Source of the DNA: Komagataella phaffii GS115
Taxonomy: Eukaryota; Ascomycota; Pichiomycetes; Pichiales; Pichiaceae
DNA length: 64,000 nucleotides
Direction of reading: 5' to 3'
Assembly: GCF_000027005.1 (NCBI RefSeq)
Contig: NC_012963.1
Location: 930,001 to 994,000 of the forward strand
The position numbers and the translations under genes are program-made. This document shows, one piece after another, positions 20,205 through 29,058 of the stretch (position 1 is its first letter; every line of letters starts with the position of its first letter). The notes under the pieces are model-generated. The model saw only the letters and a list, made by a program, of their open reading frames with translations. It did no database searches and was not told where the DNA came from.

Positions 20205-21569
20205 TTATGGGAGAGGCTCCGAAGAGGAGGACAGCCGATTCAAATGCAGATAAACATCGGTTCCGTAGTTCTCCATGCTAATCAACTTAAGATCACCTCC
20301 AAAGTAACGGGCATAAAGCCTGCTGAGTGGAAGTCCAAATCCTAAGCCAGACATGGGAGCTCTGAAATCAGCCTTTGCATCGGTATCATGGTCTAGACTT
20401 GGCATCTCTTCCACTGTGGTGTAAAGATAAGTCCATATCAAGGAAATTGCAGAACGAGGGATTCCTCCTCCTTCGTCGGATATCTTGATTGTAATATCCT
20501 CATTTCCCTCTGCGACTATGATCTTTACAGGGGGAAATTCAATATCCTCAATATCCACGCCGGGATTCAATTGGATATGGTGTTCTACGGTGGCCCTCAA
20601 CGAATTTTTCAAGGTTTCAAATAGCATGTGGATGAGATGGCCTGGAACGTACATGAAAGTGAGATCTTCAGGGCAGTACAATTGAACCTTAGGAGCCTCA
20701 AATAATCCATAATGCTCCTCGCACGTAAACCGGGCACTATCTATTGCGTCCCGTGCAACGTCTGCCACGTTCGTATTCAAACAGATTATCCCCACGTAGT
20801 TGTCGTTGCCAATATCCTGGTTCAGAGCGATGGTCTGTCCGATCAGTATCCTTATTCCAATCCGGGATAAATAAAATCGATCTAAAAATGACTGTATATT
20901 CGACTCGATACTCATTTGATTCTTTGCATGTTTCCATTCTTGAACTCCTCTGGCCACAGTAGGCACAGTCGCATCGTGTCTCTTCTTGATGGTTTTCAGG
21001 GTATCTGCGACCAGCTTGTTGTACTCATAGACCTCTTTTGGATACACGACATTGGAAGGGCAGCTTAGATAGTATTTCTTTTTGTTGGAGCTTTGGTTCT
21101 GTGAAGCACTAGTTGCTTTAGAGTGGTGGTGTCTGTTGCTGATGACCAAGCCGTCATCGTCAAACGACGTATCGGAATGTTGCACTTGGATGTTATTAGG
21201 AGGCATTTCATTCATTTCTGGCTGATAAAGGTGGTTGTGACCATCCTCATAAAGCAAGTTACGCAGTTCGTCACTGATGTCGGGGGCGGCCAGCGAGGTC
21301 AACTCATCGAAACTTCTTGCATACCAATCCCTGACCCTCTGTATCGATGGCATTTGGTTTAAATCATCTGGAAGTTCTTCTAGCTCTTTCACACGATGGG
21401 CAAGACGTATAGGTAGCTCTTCTACTACAAATTGGGACGCGTGGAACAAAGTACCAGCGGAGGGCTTGGGTCCAAATTGAACCATCTGCCTCAGCGAGAC
21501 ACCAGTAGGAGGGAACCTCGCATACCTATAGATCTTATCTCGCAATTGGTTGGTCAACTTCCAGGACAT
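20205..21569 (-). CDS. Mitochondrial pyruvate dehydrogenase kinase family protein
   Basis: A PDK/BCKDK-family kinase (yeast relatives Pkp1 and Pkp2), which phosphorylates and switches off the pyruvate dehydrogenase E1-alpha subunit in the matrix. The 454 residues show the N-terminal helical domain (YARFPPTGVSLRQMVQFG, ELPIRLAHRVKELEELP), the conserved segment FLDRFYLSRIGIRILIGQ, and the GHKL ATP site: N box HMLFETLKNSLRATVEHH near 313, G1 box DEGGGIP near 365, and G2 box GLGFGLPLSRLYARYFGGD near 408. An insert of roughly 70 residues (about 100-170), rich in Asn, His, Asp and Ser, separates DISDEL from the YPKEVYEYN helix and is absent from mammalian PDKs. I cannot say which of the two yeast paralogues this matches, so no symbol is given. 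Confidence 0.88.
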   Translation of the reverse strand: MSWKLTNQLRDKIYRYARFPPTGVSLRQMVQFGPKPSAGTLFHASQFVVEELPIRLAHRVKELEELPDDLNQMPSIQRVRDWYARSFDELTSLAAPDISDELRNLLYEDGHNHLYQPEMNEMPPNNIQVQHSDTSFDDDGLVISNRHHHSKATSASQNQSSNKKKYYLSCPSNVVYPKEVYEYNKLVADTLKTIKKRHDATVPTVARGVQEWKHAKNQMSIESNIQSFLDRFYLSRIGIRILIGQTIALNQDIGNDNYVGIICLNTNVADVARDAIDSARFTCEEHYGLFEAPKVQLYCPEDLTFMYVPGHLIHMLFETLKNSLRATVEHHIQLNPGVDIEDIEFPPVKIIVAEGNEDITIKISDEGGGIPRSAISLIWTYLYTTVEEMPSLDHDTDAKADFRAPMSGLGFGLPLSRLYARYFGGDLKLISMENYGTDVYLHLNRLSSSSEPLP

Positions 21570-21928
21570 AGCTTAAAGTTGCCTTTTCTAAGAGGGGTGA
21601 GTAAGGAGGGTAGGAAGAAAGAATGGGTAGTACTGGTCGAGTTCGGGTTATCATATGTCACCGGTTTCTTTCTCGAGACCTTGGGGGATGAATGGAGGTT
21701 TGATGGTGTACTGGTGTATCTTGCAGCATGGGGTGTCGAAACCCCTGTGTATTTAGGATTCCAAAAAATTGTCGTGCAGGGGTCAAATCAAAGCTTGTCC
21801 CACCGTTGTGTCACCCCCGTTCAACTTCTAGAACGAGAGAGATTGAGAAGCGGTGGGTGGTGTGGTGTGCGGTGGGGTGAACGTTTATACTGTATTCTAT
21901 TACTAAGCTTAACTCTATGGGTGTACAA
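21570..21928. other. Intergenic region between PDH kinase 5' end and permease 3' end
   Basis: This 359-base region holds the upstream sequence of the PDH kinase gene (minus strand) with G-rich patches, and the 3' flank of the permease. An ORF reading plus from 21432 crosses it but overlaps the kinase antisense and looks random. Nothing else seen. Confidence 0.4.
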
Positions 21929-23680
21929 TTAACACCAGAACTTGTAAGTTCGGTAGTAAAACGGCTGGCTTCTGATAAACTCCTTTTCTTGACGGATTTC
22001 CTCCTTTAAGAGTTCAACGTCCATGTCGACGCGTCCGCTCTGGATATCCATGGTCTCCACGGGGACGAACGAGAAAGAGAAGTCTTTTCTCCACAATTTG
22101 TATCCAAAATAGCAGGCCCAGAAGACAACGAAACCCAAATAGCTCTCGAAGAATGACTCAACATTGGCTCTTTCTCCAATGGGAAATAGAGCAACCCAGA
22201 AGGTCACTACAAAGATCAGCACATTAACGCCCACTCCGTACCAGGAGCCTATGACTCCCGATTGAGAGACGAAAGTGAGGTCTTCCACGTTGTGACCTTG
22301 GGCCTTGAGGGCTGAACGGAATCGGATGTGTGAAAAGCAGATCAATAACCACGTGAAAATGGCACTCATACCGGAAATACTCAATAACCAAGTGAAGACT
22401 TCATCTTCTTTTTCAGAAGCGGCAATGAAGGCCAGAAGGCCAAACACTAGGGTCACGGCGGTGGCAGCCATTGGTCTTCCGGCCCGGTCAACAAAACTTA
22501 GTATCTTTGGTGCATGTCCAGAGGCACTAAGGCCCAATAACACTCTAGAAGTGGCATACACAGAGGTATTGGCAACTCCCAAGATGGAGATTAAAATAAC
22601 TGCGTTTATTACCGATGGGAGTCCGGATATTCCTCCAGCTTCGATAGCCATAGCAAATGGAGAAACGCTGGCGTCTGAGGAAGCCCCGAGAAGTCTTGGA
22701 TCGTTCGAAGGAACCAAAAATGTAATGATAGTCAGTGAAACCATGTAAAACAGCAGAATTCTCCAGAAAACTTGCTTTGTAGCACTGGGGAGGGTCTTTC
22801 TTGGGTTCAATGTCTCTGTTGCCGTCAATCCAATAAACTCAGTTCCAGCTAGGGAGAATGCTGAGGTTATAAACGTCGAACAGACACCTTTGAAGCCAGC
22901 TGCAAATGCTCCCGGGTCATAATAGTATTTTGCTCCGTTATTCAAGCCATTGGGGGCACCTCCAGCACACAACACTATACCCAAAATAATGAAACCAACA
23001 ATGGCAATGATTTTCAATAATGAAAACGCACATTCCACTTCAGCGTAGCCTTTCACTCCAAATAGATTGACAACGACAATAAATACATAGAAAATGGCAA
23101 CCCAGATATCGGGGTGAACTGAAGTATTCCAATATTTGATGGTCATTGATGAAGCTACCAACTCCAAGGGTAGCAACACCAACCATTGCAGCATGTAGTT
23201 CCACGATACGGCAAATCCAAGGGCCGGGTCCACGAAACGAGAGGTGTAAGTGTTGAACCCACCAAGAACTCTGGGAAACGTGGATGCTAGTTCGCCCAAA
23301 GCTTGAATTGTGCAGTATAACATGGTTCCGGTCAAAGTCCAAGCAATAAGCACAGCGGCCGGTCCACCAGTATGCAGTGCAGAACCTGTTCCTATAAACA
23401 AACCTGTTCCAATGGAGCCACCAATGGTAATTAACTGTAAATGGCGGGACTTTAGTTTCTGTTTCATTGGATTTCTGGCCGTCTTAATGGCAGTTCTCTG
23501 GGCATCCGTCAAGCCTGTATCCATATCACTATCGTTTTCATCAGACGGCATAGGTTTAAAGGAGTCTATAAATCTGGAAAAATATCCAGAGTCCTGCTTC
23601 ACGTCTCCCTGTATCGAATGGTAGACATCATCTGCCTCCAGATCTTTTGTTTTTTCTTTCACCTCTTTCTGTTCCTTCAT
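21929..23680 (-). CDS. Amino acid permease, Gap1/AGP family (YAT)
   Basis: A plasma-membrane proton-coupled amino acid transporter of the APC superfamily with about twelve membrane segments. Diagnostic fungal YAT motifs are LKSRHLQLITIGGSIGTGLFIGTG at the first helix, AGTEFIGLTATETLNPRKTLPSA in helix 6 and the following loop, and SATSRVLLGLSASGHAPK later. The C-terminus ends YKFWC, the FWC palmitoylation motif of Gap1-type carriers, and the N-terminus is acidic and Lys-rich, as expected for ubiquitin-regulated endocytosis. I start at ATG 23680 (583 residues). An in-frame ATG at 23710 would add ten residues encoded by a pentanucleotide repeat, which is unlikely to be maintained as coding. Substrate range cannot be set from sequence; broad or neutral amino acids are most likely. 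Confidence 0.88.
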   Translation of the reverse strand: MKEQKEVKEKTKDLEADDVYHSIQGDVKQDSGYFSRFIDSFKPMPSDENDSDMDTGLTDAQRTAIKTARNPMKQKLKSRHLQLITIGGSIGTGLFIGTGSALHTGGPAAVLIAWTLTGTMLYCTIQALGELASTFPRVLGGFNTYTSRFVDPALGFAVSWNYMLQWLVLLPLELVASSMTIKYWNTSVHPDIWVAIFYVFIVVVNLFGVKGYAEVECAFSLLKIIAIVGFIILGIVLCAGGAPNGLNNGAKYYYDPGAFAAGFKGVCSTFITSAFSLAGTEFIGLTATETLNPRKTLPSATKQVFWRILLFYMVSLTIITFLVPSNDPRLLGASSDASVSPFAMAIEAGGISGLPSVINAVILISILGVANTSVYATSRVLLGLSASGHAPKILSFVDRAGRPMAATAVTLVFGLLAFIAASEKEDEVFTWLLSISGMSAIFTWLLICFSHIRFRSALKAQGHNVEDLTFVSQSGVIGSWYGVGVNVLIFVVTFWVALFPIGERANVESFFESYLGFVVFWACYFGYKLWRKDFSFSFVPVETMDIQSGRVDMDVELLKEEIRQEKEFIRSQPFYYRTYKFWC

Positions 23681-23684
23681 TGGT

Positions 23685-23707
23685 GAGATGAGATGAGATG
23701 AGATGAG
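23685..23707. repeat. Pentanucleotide microsatellite (GAGAT, about 4.6 copies)
   Basis: Four perfect GAGAT units plus GAG lie between the two candidate start codons of the permease (23680 and 23710). A change of one unit would put the upstream ATG out of frame. Confidence 0.9.
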
Positions 23708-23728
23708 CATAAGCTTTTTCCTTTTTTC

Positions 23729-23745
23729 TTTTTTTTTTTTTTTTT
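23729..23745. repeat. T17 homopolymer in the permease promoter
   Basis: A run of 17 T on the plus strand (A17 on the permease strand), preceded by T-rich sequence from 23716, about 50 bases upstream of the permease start. This is typical of nucleosome-excluding or A-rich yeast leaders. Confidence 0.8.
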
Positions 23746-23822
23746 GAACTCAAGTTTTCTGATAGGATCACCCCACAAACCTCAATGCTAACATTATCTT
23801 TACTACTACTTATCATATAGAG

Positions 23823-24729
23823 CTAGTTGTTGCGTATAGACGAGTCCTGTTCTTCGTTTGCGACTGGTGATTTACCATCTGCGCTTGGTGGACCAGTTGA
23901 AGGTAGGGCCTCGTCTTTCCTCGAGGGCCTTACTGGGTAGCGATCCCTATAGTAGGCAGTGGAGGCCTTCCCTTCATGGTCTTGGGGGTGCTCATATTTT
24001 CTGTCTCTCTGATAATCCCTAGAATAGTCACGGGAAGAGTAGTAGTGGCGATCTTGAGGGTGGTATCCTCGATAATAATCGGGATCATAGTCTCTGGGGT
24101 CCCTTGAACTTGGTCTTGATCTTCTCTCATTATAGTAACCATCTCTGTAATCATACGGGGGTTCCGGTCCATAATAATGGTCATAGCTGTTCCTGTGGTA
24201 TCCCTCGTCATAATCCGATGGTCTGTATCGTGGATGGGGGTCTCTACTATATTCATGATACCCACGATCAGAGTACCTGTCATGGTAGTAGTCTCGATAT
24301 CCACCCCTATAACTGCGATAGCCGTCTCCACTTCCGTACCTTCTACGAGACGCTAACATGCGGTCTCGCTTTAGATTTGGTGCACTTTTTGCTTTCTCCA
24401 CCTTCAACCCTTTCTCAGGGTCGACAGCCAGATCGCAGAGATGGGACTTCTTTGCAAGGGCAGCTTCAAAGTCTGCAGCCTCCTGAAACTGCACAAAGGC
24501 GTAAGGAGTACTTTCAAGATCTCTTGATGGTAGAATGTCTACTCGAGCAATCTTACCGTAGCTTCTTGGGGAGTCAGTATGCCAGCTTTCTAATAACTTG
24601 ATTGAGTATTGAACTTTTCTGCCTTATAGGCTTCCAGATATTTCATTCTACTTACCCTTCAAAAAAATCTCTAAGCTCGTCTTTGGTGACCCCGTTACCG
24701 AATCCAGTGATATATAGGCAGTTCTCCAT
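23823..24729 (-). CDS. SR-like RNA-binding protein, one RRM plus Tyr/Arg/Asp-rich tail (spliced)
   Basis: Exon 1 is 24656-24729 (24 codons plus two bases, ENCLYITGFGNGVTKDELRDFFE). The intron is 24565-24655 (91 bases) with GTAAGT donor, TACTGAC branch point near 24573-24579 and an AAG acceptor. Exon 2 is 23823-24564, for 271 residues in all. Splicing completes one RRM: RNP2 LYITGF in exon 1 and, from exon 2, SYGKIARVDI and the RNP1-like TPYAFVQF. Reading through the donor gives an immediate TAA stop. The acceptor is a tandem AAGAAG, so use of the second site would remove one Ser. The C-terminal 150 residues are dense in Tyr, Arg, Asp, Ser and Pro (repeated RDY, YYRGY, RDP). RRM form and tail resemble fission yeast Srp1-type SR proteins, so a role in mRNA processing or export is likely. 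Confidence 0.8.
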
Positions 24730-24945
24730 GGCCCTTGCCGAAGTGTAGCAGACACTTGCCAGTAGAAGTGTTTTTTTAATTTAGAGAAATCTCTAGATCG
24801 GATTCCTCCTGAATAACGCACGAGGAAAACCACCAAGTGATCACATCGGTGTTAGGGTGTATAACAACAGGCCTGATGCATAACAGCCAGCGGGAAGATA
24901 GTGAATTCCATTAGTTATCGTTTTCGTTTCATTCATTTGTTAAAG

Positions 24946-25348
24946 CTATTTGGAGGTATCATCTATGAATCCATTGACTTCTTGTTTGATTCTGTCTCTG
25001 AGGTCGTTTGTATCTCTTATGGGCCTCTGTTTGAACCATCTGGACCTTCTGGCAAACGACACCAGGAGGTTGTAGGAATATTCCCCGAAACCTAGGTATT
25101 TCTTTATGTAGGTTTGACCATCATTTGACGAAGACAGGTCAGAGGCTGTCAGGCTTGAAACAGTTGTTAGTGCTGGGAGTACAAATATAGATACTTGTAA
25201 CTTACCTTAGTCCCGTATTCTTTCTTAGCGCTGCTAAGATAATAGAGATTAACACAAGATCCACCGTGTAGTGGAAAATCTTTCCAAGCTGTCTTTGGTT
25301 AGTAATCCTCTGAGTGCTTTCGATACCAATGGCACTTACGTTAAACAT
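24946..25348 (-). CDS. Small DUF1748-family mitochondrial/membrane protein (three exons)
   Basis: Reconstructed from splice signals. Exon 1 is 25340-25348 (only ATG TTT AAC). Intron 1 is 25289-25339 (51 bases; GTAAGT, TACTAAC at 25298-25304, CAG). Exon 2 is 25206-25288. Intron 2 is 25154-25205 (52 bases; GTAAGT, CACTAAC at 25166-25172, AAG acceptor). Exon 3 is 24946-25153. The exons total 300 bases, 99 residues. The joined N-terminus (MFNLGKIFHYTVDLVLIS, then LAALRKNTGLSL) matches the short fungal DUF1748 proteins, whose hallmark is LGK..HY..D..L.S..LAG..R.TGL. One membrane-type helix lies at about residues 10-25. The last 35 residues are basic and polar. Family function is unknown to me. It is divergent from SWD2 across about 200 bases. 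Confidence 0.82.
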
Positions 25349-25546
25349 TGTTTGTTGAGAGGGGTAAGTTGAGAGAGGTGACAGAGGGAGGGACACACGA
25401 TAGTGAAGCAGACACTGATATGAGATAATCGCGAAATCATCTCTCAGTTGGGCGGTGCGGTGCCCTTCCAGGTTGGGGCCAGCCAGGGAAAATCTCAACA
25501 TGTTTTACTCTGTCTCCCTCTATAACATACATCAAGTATTGCAGTG

Positions 25547-26540
25547 ATGAGTATTCCAATAAGCTCAAAAGTTCTGCAGACTTTCCAACCGTACAAAAAA
25601 TTTTACGACGAAGGACAGTCCTCAAATAACGTCCCTAGACTTTGATGACTCGGGTCAATTTCTTCTCACGTCCTCCATCGACGAATCAATCCAATTGTAT
25701 GACATTAATAAAGGAAAGCATCTCAAACCAATCTACTCAAAAAAATACGGGGCCCATTTAGCCCGGTTTAGTCACGACGAAAAGCACTGTGTGTATGCGT
25801 CCACTAAAGTTGAACACACAATCCGTTTCCTCTCCCTGCAGAACAACACATACATTAGATATTTCAAAGGCCACCAAGGTTTGGTAAACAGTCTGGAATT
25901 ATCACCCTTAGAGTCAATTTTCATGAGTTCAAGTTTGGATAACACAGTCAAGCTATGGGATTTGCGTTCACCAAATGCCCAAGGGAACTTGAACGTGAAG
26001 GGACCCAACTTGATAGCTTTTGACCCTTCGGGCTTGGTCTTTGCCATAGTCAATGAAGAAACGAAAAAACTGGGTCTTTACAACATAAAGAATTACGAGC
26101 AAGCTCCATTTTCAACATTTGAACTCCCCCAAGATTATCTGCCGTTAAAATTGAGCAAAGTAGAGTTTACTAACGATGGGTCTAAAATTATTGTGACTTT
26201 TGGCAAAGGTCAACTAGTAGTTGTGGACGCATTCGAAGGTACTATACTCGGGAAATTATTGGATTCAGTGTCTCTGCCTGAACGTCCATATATTGATAGT
26301 GGATCTTCCACGTTAACCCCAGACGGAAAGTTTCTTCTGAATGGTAACGGAGATGGTACTGTGAAACTCTATGACCTCTCTAAGATTACCGATGAATCCG
26401 TAAATGCGCCCATTTCTCCGATTTCTTCTCTGAGTACAGACCATGGATTACCCCGAATCACCTTATTCAACCCAAGATTTTGGTGTTTTGCCTCAGCTGA
26501 CACTTCCCTAACCCTTTGGACACCTTCTTTTGATAAATGA
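25547..26540 (+). CDS. SWD2: WD40 subunit of COMPASS and CPF, Swd2 (one-base frame break near the 5' end)
   Basis: Swd2 (human WDR82) belongs both to the Set1 histone H3K4 methyltransferase complex and to the mRNA cleavage and polyadenylation factor. ATG at 25547 opens MSIPISSKVLQTFQPYK, like other Swd2 N-termini, but this frame ends at a stop about 100 bases on. The remaining WD40 protein runs in the +1 frame to 26540. The switch is best placed in the A6T4 run at 25595-25604: dropping one base there gives FQPYKNFTTKDSPQ leading into ITSLDFDDSGQFLLTSS, with no gap against the family. The product would be 330 residues (329 in baker's yeast). Later blades are intact: GHQGLVNSLELSP, DNTVKLWDLRSP, and PNLIAFDPSGLVFAIV. 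No intron signals are present. Since SWD2 is essential in baker's yeast, an assembly error or recoding is more likely than gene loss. Confidence 0.85.
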
Positions 26541-26551
26541 ATAATGAACTC

Positions 26552-28732
26552 CTAATTCTCATATAGATCATTCACATCGATATACCTCAAATCAGCCTCC
26601 TCTTCACACCATTTGACCCACTTAGATAGAAACTTTGTAGTTTCATTCTCACCTAATGTCTCCATGTCTCCAATCACGCAAAGTTGCTTCTTAGCTCTGG
26701 TCATAGACACGTTCAGCCTTCTGAAATCCTTCAAGAAGCCAACTTCTTTTTCTCTATTTGAACGAACCAAAGTCAAGATGATAATTTCTTTCTCACGACC
26801 TTGAAATCCATCTACCGTTGATATTTCCAACTCTGTTAGTTGGTCATCGCCGTTTATCAGTAACTCTTTGAGGAAAGAAACCTGCGCATTGTACGGAGAA
26901 ATTATCCCAATATCAGTTTGCAAAACTCCTGCTTTCAATAGAATTCTGACATGTTTGGCCACCAGCAGTGCCTCATTCTCATTATACTTCGATCCTTGAT
27001 CTTCCTCGGTCTCCTGTTCAGGAAACTCGTCACCTTGAGTATCATACCATATCAATGGTTCTATGGTATCATCAGTTTCTTCGACTCTGTAAGGCAGATC
27101 AAGACAGGTTTTATTAGCTACTGACTTGTGAGCAATCAATTTAGCCCCATAGAGTTCATTGCTTGGGAATCTCATAATTTTTTCATTCATTCGATACTGT
27201 ATGTTTAAAAATTTGACAAAGGATTGTCCGTGAATGGACACTAACCGGTCAAAAAGGGTGGTGCTAAGTATGTCCACCACCTTACTCTTCTGCTTCCCCT
27301 CTGGAAGAGTCTTTATAGTGGGTGATAATTGTTTATTGTCTCCTGCAATAATCAACTTATTGATACCTGTGTGGGCCATAAGTGGAATCCAACATTGAGG
27401 CTCCAAAGATTGCGACACTTCATCAATAATCAAAGTATCAAACAATCCCTCTTGAGAATTGAGTGCAGCGTCAAAAAGCTCTCTAGAGGACGCTCCATGC
27501 AAAGTTGAAACCACCACTTGACTACTTCTGATCAGCTCTGACGTGATTTTTCTTGCCCTTTCTCTGAGGTCTTTTCTAAGGTTCTTGACATCCAAATAGC
27601 AGTCTTTTCTTTCTCTGTAACTCTTCATCTTTTTAGACTTTTTCATCAGATCTTGAATCTCCTTAATGATATCTTTGAGAATCTCATTCGACTCTGAGCC
27701 TTGGATGAGTAGCTCTAAACTGTGGTTGAGAATGGAACTTAACAATCGTGCTGGGTGACCAACACGGATCAATTTAGACATTGAATCCGCCTTGTTTGGG
27801 TATAAATCGTCCAATCTTTCCAAGATTGTGTCAACAGATATGTTTGAAGGGCCGCAGATCAAGATTCGTTTGCTGGAGCTACCTCTAGCCTTTACCAATT
27901 GTCTGACCAACTCAACCAATGTACTAGTTTTTCCGGTTCCTGGAGGTCCGTGAATGATGGTTATGGGAGATTGTAGGGCAAAGTTGATGGCCTCACGCTG
28001 GGAATCGTTGAGTCCGTCATTTTCAAAGGTCAGATTTTCCATCTTAGAAACCAAATCTGAAGATGTGGGTGCTTTGAACTGTTCTTCGCCTAAAAGAAGA
28101 CGAATCAACTCGGGAGCAGAGTCTGAATTTACTTCACTCAGCCTCGTCAGCCCTTGAGCCATTCTTTTGTAAGTTATAGTGTTTGACAATTTCACGAGCC
28201 AGCATTTCATGCTATTATTGTTCAGATGAGCCAGCTTTTCGTCAATCTTTATACTTGAAACAGACTGCGAGTTGGAATCTGAGCTCAAAGCAATATGTAT
28301 CTCATTCTTTCTCATCTTGACCACAACGGCTTCCAGGTCAACTTGCTCCAGATCTTCGTGTGCTTCCTGATCAGACTTCTTAGACGAGTTTTTTAATTTC
28401 TTGGGGTTGTAGTCAGAAGCCTGGTAGCTGTCCAGTACTACCATATCACCGACTTTAAAATCTCCGAATTCCAAAGACTCATCTGGTTGGTCTTTTTGCT
28501 TTGATTTCCTTTTCGATCCCACGGTACTGGAATGCTTGGCTAATTCAATGATGGTTTTACCACCGTATCCAGGCCTCGTATTGGTGATCTCAAGTGATAG
28601 GATGGCGAGCCCTTTGGATTGAAGCTGTTTGGGACTCAATGATGAGAGAAGTTGAGCCGTTGTGTCCGAGTCTTCCTTCTGTTCGATCTGAAGGGAATCC
28701 TGAAAAGATTTGGATAACCTGGACGCCGACAT
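26552..28732 (-). CDS. HCS1: Superfamily 1 helicase, DNA polymerase alpha-associated helicase A (IGHMBP2-like)
   Basis: A 726-residue 5'-3' SF1B (Upf1-like) helicase, the yeast Hcs1 that copurifies with DNA polymerase alpha; related to human IGHMBP2. All helicase motifs are present: Q-type LNDSQREAI, Walker A GPPGTGKTST at about 262-269, motif Ic RILICGPSNISVDTIL, Walker B LIIDEVSQ, motif III GDNKQLSPT, motif IV NIQYRMNEKIM, motif V TVDGFQGREKEIIIL, and motif VI RRLNVSMTRAK. The N-terminal beta-barrel region (VGDMVVLDSY and VVVKMRKNEIHI) is typical of the 1B domain. The tail LSKWVKWCEEEADLRY matches Hcs1 orthologues. It converges on SWD2 with only 11 bases between stop codons. Confidence 0.95.
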   Translation of the reverse strand: MSASRLSKSFQDSLQIEQKEDSDTTAQLLSSLSPKQLQSKGLAILSLEITNTRPGYGGKTIIELAKHSSTVGSKRKSKQKDQPDESLEFGDFKVGDMVVLDSYQASDYNPKKLKNSSKKSDQEAHEDLEQVDLEAVVVKMRKNEIHIALSSDSNSQSVSSIKIDEKLAHLNNNSMKCWLVKLSNTITYKRMAQGLTRLSEVNSDSAPELIRLLLGEEQFKAPTSSDLVSKMENLTFENDGLNDSQREAINFALQSPITIIHGPPGTGKTSTLVELVRQLVKARGSSSKRILICGPSNISVDTILERLDDLYPNKADSMSKLIRVGHPARLLSSILNHSLELLIQGSESNEILKDIIKEIQDLMKKSKKMKSYRERKDCYLDVKNLRKDLRERARKITSELIRSSQVVVSTLHGASSRELFDAALNSQEGLFDTLIIDEVSQSLEPQCWIPLMAHTGINKLIIAGDNKQLSPTIKTLPEGKQKSKVVDILSTTLFDRLVSIHGQSFVKFLNIQYRMNEKIMRFPSNELYGAKLIAHKSVANKTCLDLPYRVEETDDTIEPLIWYDTQGDEFPEQETEEDQGSKYNENEALLVAKHVRILLKAGVLQTDIGIISPYNAQVSFLKELLINGDDQLTELEISTVDGFQGREKEIIILTLVRSNREKEVGFLKDFRRLNVSMTRAKKQLCVIGDMETLGENETTKFLSKWVKWCEEEADLRYIDVNDLYEN

Positions 28733-29058
28733 TTGGGTAGCCTTGGAATATCGAAACAGGACTAGAAAAGAGTCTGGAGAAAAAATGACGGGATGAGATT
28801 GAGAAAACTAGACAGCTGACAAACATCAACTTTTGGCAGTAGCAAGGACAGATATGATGAATTACGGTGCTACTTAGATATCACAAGTGTCTTGGGAATT
28901 CCCCTCTACGATACTTCCTTCGTAATCTGGCATCTCCCTCCAAGAAGTCGATCTACCCAGAGAACCACCAATTGCACTCAGTATCCCCTGTTCTTTCACT
29001 CCGTCTACAGTTCAGTTCTACTCTAATCGTTATTGTGTAACCTAAAAAGTCATACACC
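28733..29058. other. HCS1 upstream region and ATP7 3' flank
   Basis: This 326-base intergenic region separates HCS1 (start 28732) and ATP7 (stop 29059), both on the minus strand. No ORF, RNA gene or repeat recognised. Confidence 0.4.

Noticed and set aside
21432..21932. 166-codon plus-strand ORF across the PDH kinase 5' end
   Set aside because: Starts from TTG within the kinase gene and continues through its promoter; no family features.
24588..24655. Alternative acceptors (CAG at about 24619, TAG at about 24587) for the SR-like gene
   Set aside because: The CAG would leave a 37-base intron without branch point, and the TAG is out of phase. The AAG pair follows a TACTGAC branch point and gives an RRM of normal spacing.
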